Shown: one piece after another, positions 1-9,800 of the stretch
How the letters are laid out: the number at the start of each line of letters is the position of its first letter
How positions within the stretch are numbered: the stretch's first letter is position 1
Assembly: GCA_016719605.1 (NCBI GenBank)
Contig: JADJYW010000002.1
Location: forward strand, 124,001-188,000
Origin: Lewinellaceae bacterium
GTDB lineage: Bacteria; Bacteroidota; Bacteroidia; Chitinophagales; Saprospiraceae
Direction: 5' to 3'
Length of the DNA stretch: 64,000 nt
The notes under the pieces: generated by a model
Seen by the model: the letters and a program-made list of their open reading frames with translations, nothing else
Database searches by the model: none
What the model was told of the DNA's origin: nothing
Position numbers and translations under genes: made by a program

Positions 1-2
1 GT

Positions 3-3000
3 CAGTGCATCGAATTTGTGCTGCCCCAGGCGTGCAATCCGATTGCCGGTCCGACGCTGAACCTGAACACATCGCAAGGGCTATGCGCAGCAAATGCCAC
101 GATAGCCCTCCCGGCGTTCAACCCGGCCGGCTGTGCTAACGGCACAACCACAGGACTGCGGTATAGCCTGAACGGCGGCGCCTTCATCAATGTCGCGCTT
201 CCTGCCGCCAATGTGGTGATCAACAACATGCCTAAAGGCGCCAATGTGATCGCCTGGCAGACATACATCATTGCCAACGGCGCAACGGCAGGCGCCGCCA
301 CGCAGCTCGTCAACGTGGTGGACAATGAGAAACCAACGATTTCCTGCCCACAGAACCTGATCATCAACCTTGCCCCTGGCGAGTGTTGTCGCCCGGTCAC
401 TTGGGCGTTGCCCACGGTGACGGACAACTGTCCGTTCCTTGTGCCGGGCAACAAGTTGTTCACAACAACTGCTGCTGCTCCGGCCAACTTTTTCAACGCC
501 TTTGCCGGGGTAACGTTCGACGTGCGCAACGTCGGTACGGAACCAATCATTATTGACGGCTTCAAGGTGCCGGTGACCGGCGGTGGTGCCGGCGCCAACT
601 TCAATGTGTACTACACGACTACTGCCACGACCAACGTGGGTAACCAAGTTAATCCTGCTGCCTGGACCTTGATGGGTTCGGCTAACGGTGTGGCTATTAA
701 CCAGGCTACTGCCTGGAACCTGAATACCTTTACCCAGGTCAATGTTGGTGGGTTGGCCCTCCAGCCTGGCCAGTCCAAAGGCATTTATGTCGTGATCACG
801 AATTATACTGCGGGTGGCACGCTGCGCTACACGAATGGTAGTTTCACTGCTACAGACGGTTCTTTGACTGTTTTGTCCAACGGCTTCGGCGGAAACATCA
901 ACTTTGGCAACACCTTCGCTTCCCGCGCTTTTGTCGGGGAGGTGCAGTACTCCAAAGGCGGCGCTGCTGTACTGACACAAACCGTTGGCCCGGACAACGG
1001 TTCGGAGCTGTGTAAAGAAAATAGTCCGTACACGATTCAATACCAGGTGGCGGATGCTGCCGGTAATTCGGCAACCTGCTCGTTCTCGATCACCGTCAAC
1101 CCATTCCAAAATGCAATCAATTCGCTGGTTTGCAACGATTTGGTTCAGGTTTCTTTAGATGACAGTTGTACGGCTACGATTGGCGCCGATCAGGTGCTGG
1201 AAGGCGGTCCGTACAAGTGCTACAACGACTACCTCGTCCAGATTGACAAGACGCTTCCGTTCGGCAACGGTCCGTGGGAACTACCCGTACTCGGCCCTGG
1301 CGACGTGGGTAAAACTTATCAGGTTCGCGTGACCGACCCGGCTACGGGGAACAAATGCTGGGGCAATCTCTTCATAGAGGACAAACTGGCGCCGGTACTG
1401 GACTGTCAGGAGACTTTTGTTGCTTGCAATGCTTCGTCTTTTGCCCCCTGTGCAGATCCGATCACCATTCTTCCCAGCGCACCGCTGTTCACCATTAATA
1501 CTGGTGGCAATGCGAACTCGGTTGGTGGTATGGTTTTCTTCAATATCACAAACCTTTCGAGCCTGCCTTTGGATATTACGGCGATTGGCATGAACATGTC
1601 TGCCGCATCCGTCGTAAATATCTATGCCAAGCAAGGCACCCACGTTGGATTTGAAACCAATGCTGCTGCCTGGCAGCTGATTGGTACTGCTGATGGCAGC
1701 ACCGGTCCGTTCTCGGGTGCATTCCCGGGCAACGGTACGATCACACCGTGTCCGATCAATGCCCCCGGTATTACGCTTCCGCCCGGCTTGTGGGGGATTG
1801 CGTTGCATACACCAACGGCACAACAAATTTATACCAATGGCAATGGCGCTAACCAGACATTCACCGATGGAACCATCACGCTGAATCTGGGATCTACCAC
1901 CAACACACTCTGGGGAGCGCCATTCACACCGCGTGTTTGGAACGGTTTTGTTGCGTACAAAAAAGAAGCGCCCACTTCCTGTCTTCCAAATGGCTTGACA
2001 CTCAATGTGAATGCATTTGCAAACAGCGACGGTACTTACCGCGTACTTGCCGGTGCAGGCAGTCCGGTGCTGGACTATTGCTCCGAAGTAACCTTGAGCT
2101 ACAACGATTCATCTATTGACGAGCCTTGCACTTCGGCCAATTCGAAGACAATTACTCGTATCTGGACGGCTCGCGATGCCAGCGGCAACACGAAAACCTG
2201 CAACCAGAAAGTATCGGTACTACGCCCGAAAGCGGCTGATCTCAAACTCCCGCCCAGTTACGATGGCATAGGCACGAACGAAGACCCTATTCCTTGCGGT
2301 GGTGTTTATCCATCTCCGGACTGGATCGAAAGCCAGGGTTTCCAAGGCTATCCGTATGTATTTGGGAAACCGAGCGGCTGCGACTTCGGTTGGAATTATG
2401 ACGACACACGCATTGATGTTTGCGACGGCACCTACAAGGTGCGCCGCCGCTGGACAATAATTAACTGGTGCACCAGTGAATCCCAAGTATATGATCAGAT
2501 CATCAAAATTCTTGATGAAGTACCCCCGACCTTCACTTGTCCGGCCAACCTGACGGTGACCACAGACCCGTACACCTGCTGCGGTACGGCCGACTTGCCC
2601 GACCTCATCGTGACCGACAATTGCTCACGCATTGCCAAGGTGAGCGCTGTGGTTTTTGGTATTGACCCGCAAACGCAACAACCAATCGGCACGTTCAATG
2701 TGAGTGGTTTTGCTTCCGACTTCCCGGGCAACAACTACTGGGATAACGATACGCTGGCCGTTATGGGCAGCACGCCGTGTTTGCCCCAGGGCCGCCACCG
2801 GGTGGTGTACACGGTTGAAGACGACTGCGGTAATTCCCGTACTTGTCAGTTCTTCCTGACGATCCGCGACCTCACGCCGCCGGTACCGGCTTGTGATGAG
2901 TTCACGGTAGTAGCGATTGGCAGTGATGATCCGTTTGACTGCTACGGCCCTGCCGGTTTTCAGGACGTTCCGCCGGCTCTTGGCTCGTGCGAGTTCGCCG

Positions 3001-5492
3001 GTGTGACGTGGGTTAAAGCCACGACGTTCGACGATGGTTCTTACGACAACTGCGGTACCGTTCGTTTCTCGGTTCGCCGTATGGCGGATCCGGTGAATGG
3101 GTACAGTGATTGTATTGACAACCTGAACTCGATTCGCGGTACGCCTGGCTGTGCCAGCCTGTTCCCCTCCTTCCCGAGCGAGTTTGAGCGCGCCATTTCC
3201 GAAGGCGACTCGATCAAGTTCTACTGCTGCGAGGTAGGCACGACCCAAATGGTCATTCTGCGTGTCACCCAGTTGGACGTCAACGGCAACCCGGTAATCC
3301 TTCCGGACGGTTCGTCGGTATCCAACGAGTGTATGGTGGAAATATCGGTACAAGACAAGATCAAACCTGTATGCACGCCTCCGGCGAACGTTACGGTATC
3401 GTGCGAGAGCTTCGACCCGAGCCTGTGGGCTTACGGCAAGCCGACGGTTGTTGACAACTGCTGCTTAGACACTGGTGTTGAATACCAGGGCCAGTGCGGT
3501 TTGACACACACGACGAACATTTCGCTGTTCGATACGGTATGTAACCGCGGTGTGATCACGCGTACGTTCCGCGCCTTCGACTGCCACGGCAACTCGAGTT
3601 CGTGCACACAGCGTGTGACGGCCACCTACGGTCAGGACTACTTCGTACGCTTCCCGGACGACAAGATCGTGACCTCTTGCAATGGTACCACCGACTACGG
3701 TCAGCCGACGTTCTTCGGTGAGAACTGCGAGTTGCTGGGTGTATCGCACGAAGACGAAGTGTTCACGGTGGTGCCCGATGCTTGCTACAAGATCGAGCGT
3801 ACCTGGACGGTGATCAACTGGTGCACATACAACCCGAACCTGGGTTGCACGGAGATTCCGAACCCGAACCCGAATGCGATCACGAATGCTCCGCAGAACC
3901 TGCCTGGCCCGATCATTTCGCCGGCCGGCACACCTGCACCTTGGAACCCGACGACGGTAGCTGTCACCCCCGGCGCCACACCCACGAACTACGCGGTGTT
4001 CTACACTGGCGGCATGTACAACGGTGTACAAATTCCGAACATCGGCAGCAACAACTGCTACAAGTACACGCAACTCATCAAGGTAATAGACACGCAGAAG
4101 CCGATCATTGCGGACTGCCCGGCCAGCCCGGATACGGTTTGCGACATAACGGCGAACAACGCCCAGTTGTGGAACGAAATGTACTGGTGGGATGCAACGA
4201 TCGCCAGCCATGACTTGTGCGAAGGCCCGACGGATCTTTCGATCACGGCTACGGACTTGTGCTCGGATACGAGCGTGAGCATCCGCTACCTGTTGTTCCT
4301 GGACCTGGACGGTGACGGCACGATGGAGACGGTGATCAACAGCAATCAGACAGGCCTTGGCGGTCTGGGCTGGAATGCCGTACCGTTTGGCAACGCTGCC
4401 GGCGGCCCTGGCACTGTTCGTCAGTTTGACGAGCGTTCGGTACCAGCCAACCAGAAGTGGGGTTTTGCGCTGCAAACAACGACGAGCGGTGTCAACAAGA
4501 CCGGTGCGGTACGCTGGAACACGCAACAGGCACAGGGCACTTATGTGGTACCTGAATTGCCGTACGGCGTACACAAAATCAAGTGGTTTGTAGAAGACGG
4601 CTGCGGCAACGAGCAGACTTGCGAGTACATCTTCGAGGTGAAGGACTGCAAGAAACCTACGGTTGTTTGCATCAACGGTCTGAGCGTAAATATCATGCCG
4701 ACGAAGATGGTTGCCCTGTGGGATACCGACTTCCTGCAGTACACGGAAGACAACTGCACGCCTGCCAACCTGCTCAAGACAGCCATTCGCAAGGCTGGTC
4801 AGGGCACGGGCTTCCCGCGCAACCCGGACGGTACGCCACAAAAAGTGGTTACGTTTACCTGCAACGAGTTGGGTCAGCAGAATGTGGAGTTGTGGTCGAT
4901 TGACCTGGCCGGCAACGCAGACTTCTGTCTGACGTATGTAATTGTACAGGACAACATGGGTGCTTGCCAGAACAACACCGCTACGGTGGCCGGTGCGCTG
5001 ACGACAGAGTCGGGCAACGGTTTGGAAGACGCGTCCATTTCGCTGACGGGTACGGTTCCTGCCGTGAACCTGACGGCAGTGACGGATGCTGCAGGCCAGT
5101 TCTCGATTCCGGGCGTTCCGACGCCGGGCAACTACACGGTTACACCGATGAAAGACAACGATCCGCTGAACGGCGTTTCGACGTTTGACCTGGTGCTGAT
5201 CAACAAGCACATCCTGGGCCTTGAGCCGCTGAGCACACCGTTCAAGATGATTGCAGCGGATGCTAACAACAGCCGTTCGATCACGACGTTCGACATTGTT
5301 GAGTTGCGCAAATTGATCCTTGGTATCTACACGGAGCCTGCCGAACAACACGTCGTGGCGCTTTGTGGACAACGGTTTTGCGTTCCCGAACCAGTCCAAT
5401 CCGTTTATGACGATCTTCCCGGAAACGAAGCAGATCGCCAACCTGACGCTGGATCAAATGGTGGAGAACTTTGTGTCGATAAAAGTAGGTGA
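3..5492 (+). CDS. Giant HYR/dockerin-like T9SS surface protein, copy A, first part (5' end outside window)
   Basis: This is a very large Cys-rich extracellular protein, open from the first codon in the window, so its signal peptide lies upstream. It contains repeated HYR-type modules, recognisable by a xxDxxxPxxxCPxN start and a DNC motif (for example near 330-440, 2510-2620 and 3350-3470), followed by a carboxypeptidase-regulatory-like segment and two dockerin-like repeats near 5150-5330 (D-x-N-x-S-I-T-T-F-D-I-V-E-L-R-K). Such proteins are exported by T9SS and act in adhesion, gliding or polymer binding, but the ligand cannot be told from sequence. The frame is lost near 5336: the paralogue reads gagctgcc where this copy reads gagcctgcc, so one C is extra. 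The last ~50 codons of this frame are therefore nonsense and the protein continues in another frame (5320-6273). From about 2704 onward it is nearly identical to the copy at 12733-19472. Confidence 0.85.
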   Translation, partial: QCIEFVLPQACNPIAGPTLNLNTSQGLCAANATIALPAFNPAGCANGTTTGLRYSLNGGAFINVALPAANVVINNMPKGANVIAWQTYIIANGATAGAATQLVNVVDNEKPTISCPQNLIINLAPGECCRPVTWALPTVTDNCPFLVPGNKLFTTTAAAPANFFNAFAGVTFDVRNVGTEPIIIDGFKVPVTGGGAGANFNVYYTTTATTNVGNQVNPAAWTLMGSANGVAINQATAWNLNTFTQVNVGGLALQPGQSKGIYVVITNYTAGGTLRYTNGSFTATDGSLTVLSNGFGGNINFGNTFASRAFVGEVQYSKGGAAVLTQTVGPDNGSELCKENSPYTIQYQVADAAGNSATCSFSITVNPFQNAINSLVCNDLVQVSLDDSCTATIGADQVLEGGPYKCYNDYLVQIDKTLPFGNGPWELPVLGPGDVGKTYQVRVTDPATGNKCWGNLFIEDKLAPVLDCQETFVACNASSFAPCADPITILPSAPLFTINTGGNANSVGGMVFFNITNLSSLPLDITAIGMNMSAASVVNIYAKQGTHVGFETNAAAWQLIGTADGSTGPFSGAFPGNGTITPCPINAPGITLPPGLWGIALHTPTAQQIYTNGNGANQTFTDGTITLNLGSTTNTLWGAPFTPRVWNGFVAYKKEAPTSCLPNGLTLNVNAFANSDGTYRVLAGAGSPVLDYCSEVTLSYNDSSIDEPCTSANSKTITRIWTARDASGNTKTCNQKVSVLRPKAADLKLPPSYDGIGTNEDPIPCGGVYPSPDWIESQGFQGYPYVFGKPSGCDFGWNYDDTRIDVCDGTYKVRRRWTIINWCTSESQVYDQIIKILDEVPPTFTCPANLTVTTDPYTCCGTADLPDLIVTDNCSRIAKVSAVVFGIDPQTQQPIGTFNVSGFASDFPGNNYWDNDTLAVMGSTPCLPQGRHRVVYTVEDDCGNSRTCQFFLTIRDLTPPVPACDEFTVVAIGSDDPFDCYGPAGFQDVPPALGSCEFAGVTWVKATTFDDGSYDNCGTVRFSVRRMADPVNGYSDCIDNLNSIRGTPGCASLFPSFPSEFERAISEGDSIKFYCCEVGTTQMVILRVTQLDVNGNPVILPDGSSVSNECMVEISVQDKIKPVCTPPANVTVSCESFDPSLWAYGKPTVVDNCCLDTGVEYQGQCGLTHTTNISLFDTVCNRGVITRTFRAFDCHGNSSSCTQRVTATYGQDYFVRFPDDKIVTSCNGTTDYGQPTFFGENCELLGVSHEDEVFTVVPDACYKIERTWTVINWCTYNPNLGCTEIPNPNPNAITNAPQNLPGPIISPAGTPAPWNPTTVAVTPGATPTNYAVFYTGGMYNGVQIPNIGSNNCYKYTQLIKVIDTQKPIIADCPASPDTVCDITANNAQLWNEMYWWDATIASHDLCEGPTDLSITATDLCSDTSVSIRYLLFLDLDGDGTMETVINSNQTGLGGLGWNAVPFGNAAGGPGTVRQFDERSVPANQKWGFALQTTTSGVNKTGAVRWNTQQAQGTYVVPELPYGVHKIKWFVEDGCGNEQTCEYIFEVKDCKKPTVVCINGLSVNIMPTKMVALWDTDFLQYTEDNCTPANLLKTAIRKAGQGTGFPRNPDGTPQKVVTFTCNELGQQNVELWSIDLAGNADFCLTYVIVQDNMGACQNNTATVAGALTTESGNGLEDASISLTGTVPAVNLTAVTDAAGQFSIPGVPTPGNYTVTPMKDNDPLNGVSTFDLVLINKHILGLEPLSTPFKMIAADANNSRSITTFDIVELRKLILGIYTEPAEQHVVALCGQRFCVPEPVQSVYDDLPGNEADRQPDAGSNGGELCVDKSR

Positions 5493-6190
5493 CGTAAACG
5501 GCAACGCCGTTACGAGCAGCCTGACGAGCACGGAAGACCGCACAGCGGGTACGTTGTTGTTCGATGTGCAGGATCGCACGGTTAAAGCCGGCGAGACGTT
5601 CACGGTGAACTTCAAAGCTACCGAGCAGGTACAGGGCTACCAGTTCACGTTGAACCACTCCGGTCTGGAGTTGGTGGACGTGACACCGGGTGCTGAAATG
5701 AGCATGGCTAACTTCGGTGTGTTCACCGACGAGCAGGCAGTGACGACGAGCTGGGACGGCAACGTCAAAGGTGAGTTCTCGCTGACGTTCCGTGCTACGG
5801 CATCGGGCGAGTTGAGCCGCTTGTTGGGTGTATCGGGTCGCATCACGAAAGCAGAGGCATACAATGGCGGCGCGGAGCGTCTGCAGGTAGGCTTCCGCTT
5901 CAACGGCGCGAACGGATCAACGATCACGGGTCTGGGCTTCGAGTTGTACCAGAACCAGCCGAACCCGTTTGTGAACAAGACGCAGATTGGCTTCCACTTG
6001 CCGGAGGCAACGACAGCCACGCTGACGATCTTCGACGAGACGGGCCGCATGCTCTTCACGCAGAAAGGTGACTTTGCCAAAGGTCATTACAACGCCGTAA
6101 CGGTAGACCGTTCGGGGCGGCGAACGACAGGCGTGCTGTACTACAAACGGAAACGAGGAAGGCGCAACGCGCAAGATGACCCAGGCCAAG
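2704..6190 (+). repeat. Long direct repeat, copy A (mate at 15984-19470)
   Basis: From about 2704 the coding sequence matches the second giant gene with only scattered substitutions at a constant offset of 13280 bases (13279 after the extra C at 5336). Upstream of this point the two genes are clearly homologous but much more diverged. The sharp change suggests gene conversion or a recent partial duplication. The 3' flanking sequence of both genes (6612-6812 and 19552-19735) is also shared. Confidence 0.85.
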
Positions 6191-6273
6191 TAAGGTTTTT
6201 CGGGGTTGGAGGTAGGGGGGGGAGGGGGAGAGAAGGTAATAGTTTTGAGGTTGTTGTGAAGAACGTTCGTTAA
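5320..6273 (+). CDS. Giant surface protein copy A, C-terminal part (frameshifted cohesin-like and sorting domain)
   Basis: This frame resumes the preceding giant protein from about 5337 (LPNNTSWRFVDNGF). It carries a cohesin-like beta-sandwich (about 5540-5880, with the motif VQGYQFTLNHSGLELVDVTP) and then a type A T9SS C-terminal sorting domain (about 5935-6180: YQNQPNPF, TLTIFDETGRML). The final strand is odd. Copy B ends ...YYKLETAKES...KMIQTK and stops, while this copy has several substitutions and a net 5-base loss after the codons for YYK, so the frame leaves the sorting domain and runs into a basic, low-complexity tail to 6273. Either the T9SS signal is damaged or the assembly is wrong here. 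The start at 5320 is only the nearest start codon in this frame, and no independent initiation is proposed. Confidence 0.7.
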   Translation: MVSTRSLPNNTSWRFVDNGFAFPNQSNPFMTIFPETKQIANLTLDQMVENFVSIKVGDVNGNAVTSSLTSTEDRTAGTLLFDVQDRTVKAGETFTVNFKATEQVQGYQFTLNHSGLELVDVTPGAEMSMANFGVFTDEQAVTTSWDGNVKGEFSLTFRATASGELSRLLGVSGRITKAEAYNGGAERLQVGFRFNGANGSTITGLGFELYQNQPNPFVNKTQIGFHLPEATTATLTIFDETGRMLFTQKGDFAKGHYNAVTVDRSGRRTTGVLYYKRKRGRRNAQDDPGQVRFFGVGGRGGRGREGNSFEVVVKNVR

Positions 6274-6478
6274 CAACGATGAGAAAAACCCGAAACCTCC
6301 TCAAAACTTCCAACTTCCAACCCTCTACAGGAAACCTTTCTAAAGGAAAATATGAACCGGCACAACGAGCCTGCTGCAGGCAAGAGCCACGGGATTTTGA
6401 AAAAAATCGGTTTTGGGATGGCCTCTCGGGGGGGGAGGGGCGTTTGAAGGATGGTTTTTTTTTTGATTTTTACCGCCC

Positions 6479-6597
6479 CGCTTGGTGTTTTCACCAAGCG
6501 GCTCTACGCGAGGAAGGTTTCTGGTTGGAGGGTTTACCGCCTTGCTTGGTGTTTTCACCGAGCGGCTCTACGCGAGGCTGCTTGGTGAAAAACACCA
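6479..6597. repeat. Composite palindromic repeat (CGCTTGGTG-TTTT-CACCAAGCG family)
   Basis: A perfect 9-bp stem with a TTTT loop (6479-6500) is followed by the linker GGCTCTACGCGAGG. A second, slightly degenerate unit (6544-6563) follows, and then an inverted half-unit (6580-6596). The same composite occurs at 19767-20011 and 44106-44168, always between genes. The whole 6274-6811 interval contains only this and the neighbouring repeats; no gene is supported there. Confidence 0.75.
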
Positions 6598-6607
6598 GAC
6601 GACCAAA

Positions 6608-6703
6608 AGTTTCAGGCGAGAAGGTTGAGAGTATGACAAACCAGAAACCTTCTAACCAGAAACCTTCCAACTTTCCAACCTTCTAACCAGAAACCTTTCT
6701 AAG
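6608..6703. repeat. AACCAGAAACCTTCTAACC tandem repeat
   Basis: This short tandem repeat is built from AACCTTCYAACC and CCAGAAACC words. It is shared almost base for base with 19552-19617 and related to 32941-33014 and 45041-45183. It lies in the conserved 3' flank of the giant gene. Confidence 0.7.
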
Positions 6704-6783
6704 AAAATATGACGCGGCAAACGAGGCCTGCCGCAGGAACCAAAGAGCGATTTTAGCATACTTTAAAATCGGTTTTTGGAATG

Positions 6784-6813
6784 GCCTCTCTCCGTAAGAT
6801 GGAGGGGGCTTTT
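6784..6813 (+). terminator. Rho-independent terminator after giant gene A
   Basis: The stem GCCTCTCTCC pairs with GGAGGGGGC (including G-U pairs) around the loop GTAAGAT and is followed by TTTTATTT. The same hairpin with a longer T tract stands after giant gene B at 19701-19735. It reaches the last codon of the convergent FG-GAP gene. Confidence 0.65.
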
Positions 6814-9800
6814 ATTTCATTTGAAATAGCTGTACCGGCCCGTTGTTGTTTGCCACTACGACCTGTTTTTTCCCGCCGCTGCCGCGCAGTACCCCCAGGT
6901 CGCGCACCTCTTTGGCAGCGAAAAAGCCGGTATTCAGATTATTTTCCCAGATAAATTGCCCATTCCCGTTGCCGATGAGTAGTGCGCCGATACCGGCATC
7001 GCAGCGGTTGGTTTCCACCTCAAAGCCGTATTTGTTGCCGGCAAGCAGGATGTCCGGCTTCCCGTCCTTGTTGAAGTCGTCCAGCAAAATCCCTTGCACC
7101 GGCGCCAGTTGAGCCTGCACCGGGAGGTCGTGGCGCACAAATTTGCCGCCCTTGTTTTCCCACCAACAGGTTTTCACGGTGTAACAAAACAGGTTGAGTG
7201 CGGCATCGAGGTCTGCTTGTGGCCACACCATGTCTGCGGTAGCATAGCCGTAGTCTTTGGCATAGAGGAATTTTTTCTTGAGCACGGGGCTATGCTTGTT
7301 CAGCACTTCTTTTTGCAGGAGGGGGTATAGTTTTCCGTTTTCATGATACGCCACGAGCGGGTCGAGGGTGCCGTTTTTGTCAAAATCCTGGGCAAAACAG
7401 CGCAAGGGGCCTTCGGCGGATGCGTTCAGGCGGGTATTCTGCCCGAGGTTGCCGGTCACCAGGTCCAGGTCGCCGTCGCCGTCCAGGTCGGCAGAAGCAA
7501 GCCGAAACCAAATTCCGTTCGATTTTTCCAGCCCGAACTGCGCCGTGACGTTCTGCAATTTTCCACCCTGTATTTTGAAAATGCTAACCGGCATCCACTC
7601 GCCCACGACGATCAACTCGGGCTGCGGATCAGCATCTATGTTGACCCACGCCAAATCGGTGATCATGCCACAGCGCTCGAAGGCCGGGGCCACCTCGGTA
7701 GTCACGTCGGTGAAGTGGGTGCGGTCGTTCCGCCAGACGAGGCTGCGCGGAGTGAGCGGCCATTGGGCCGGCGTGACGCGTCCGCCAATGAACAGGTCCA
7801 GATCGCCGTCGCCGTCGTAGTCGTGGGCGGCCACGCGCAACGCCGCATCCTGGCTCGGCGGCACAGCGCCTTGTGCTTTTACAAAGTTCCCCTTCCCGTC
7901 CGCATTGATGTACAGCCGATTTTGCCATGCCTGCGCTGCCGTGGCCTCCGCTCCGCCGCTGACCACAAACAGGTCGAGGTCGCCGTCGCCGTCCGCATCG
8001 AAAAAGAGGGCGCCGTGGTCTTCGTACAATTTGTCCGCCGCCCAGGTTGCAGCCGAAACGGGCCGGAATGTGCCGTTGGGCGTTTGCACATACATGGCGC
8101 CGGGCTGGTCAAAGGCATTGCCGATGTAAAAATCGTCAAGGCCATCGCCGTTCACATCCCCCACGGCTACGAGCGGACCGAGTTCGGTGACTTTCCAGAT
8201 GTTGAGCGGCCAGTTTTCGAAGTCGTTGTATTCGTTTTCCTGGTGGACGAACGGAATGCCCGATTGGGCGCTTTGGTCGGCAAACAGTTTGGCGGCCGGT
8301 TTTTCCGGCCTGATGTGGGCGGTATAGCCGGCGGCATCGGCTTGTTTGAGGGTAAGGCGTTGGTTGGCGGGCACATTGGTCAGGGTTTGGGTTTTGCCGT
8401 CCGGCCAGCGGACGGTCAGTTTTTCTACCTGGGTGGTTTTGCCGATACCGAAGTGCAGCAGGTGCTCCACCGAAGAGAAGATGCCGCGGGTGGGGTAGTT
8501 TTCCAGGTATTGCATCTGCCCGTTGTTGTACTGGATGGTGGCGGAAGCCCCCACGGCAAAGGCATTGGGCGCATTGCCTTGCAGTTTGATTTGCAGGTAG
8601 TTGCTGCCGGGCTTGCCGCTGCTTCGGTTTTCGTACACAAAAGCAGGCTGTTCGAGGTTGTTGACCACGAGGTCAAGGTCGCCGTCGGCGTCAAAATCGG
8701 CCCAGGCAGCGCCGCAGGACCAAGCGGCGGGAATCGTTGCCCAGTTGCCACCAACATCCTCGAAGGTCCAGTCGCCTTTGTTTTGAAAACAGAAGTTTCG
8801 GACCTTGAAAGTGGGTATGAGTTTTAAAAAATCATTGAAATCCGGGTACAAGTCCTGAATTTTTTTGCCGCCGCCACTGGCTTTTTGAATTTCCGGGAGC
8901 GTGAAATCGGCAAAATCGCGGCTGGTCACTTCGCGGCGGTAGCCGTTGGTTACATGCAAATCGCGGAGGCCGTCATTGTTCATATCGAAAACCAGTCCGC
9001 TCCACGACCAGTCGGTCTGGAACACACCGGCCACACATGCAACGTCACTGAATGTCCCGTTTCCGTTGTTGCGCTGGAGGACGTTGCGCACAACGGGTTC
9101 AAAGTAGCCATTTTGCACCATGACGGTGTACTTGCTCTGGGTATTGGAAGCGAGGAAAGCCTTGCGGCGGTAGTTGTTGGCGGCGAGCATGTCCACGGAG
9201 AAGATATCCACGAGGCCGTCGTTGTCGAAATCGGTAATGTCCGTGCCCATGGTATGCTGGGCGCTGTGTTGGAAGTAGTCGGCGAGGCGGTTGGTGAATG
9301 TGCCGTTTTTGTTGTTGATGTACAGGAGGTCGGGTTGCACGAAGTCGTTGGCCACATACACATCCGGCCAACCGTCGCGGTTGATATCCGAAACACTCAC
9401 GCTGAGGCCGTATCCGAGGTTCCAAACGCCGGCCGCCTGGCTGATGTCGGTGAAATGCCCACCGTCATTTCGATAAAACCGGTCGGTATCCATCGGCGCC
9501 CGGGGGTGGAGCAGGGGGTAATACTTGTCGTCGGCGCCGAGTTTGGCTTCGACCTTGTTGGTATAGATGGCTTCGGTAGGGTAGTTGAGCAGGTAGAGGT
9601 CGAGGTCGCCGTCGTTGTCGAAGTCGAAAAAGTTGGCGCCTGTGCCGGCGCTCATGTCGTCGAGACCGTACGCTTTGGCGCTTTCGGTGAACGAGACGGC
9701 GCCCGAAGCCGAAGGCCCGTTGTTGATGAAGAGTTTGTTTCGGCGCTGGTCATTTATTTCCACGCCGGCGCGGCAAACATAGATATCGAGCCACCCGTCG

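Noticed and set aside
5300..5400. Programmed frameshifting in the giant surface protein
   Set aside because: Copy B reads through the same place in one frame, the difference is a single extra C, and no slippery heptamer with a downstream structure was seen.
6279..6686. A 135-codon frame, and similar frames at 19693-19986 and 44106-44235
   Set aside because: They are translations of the palindromic repeats (LGVFTKR, LLGEN words) and have no promoter or independent support.
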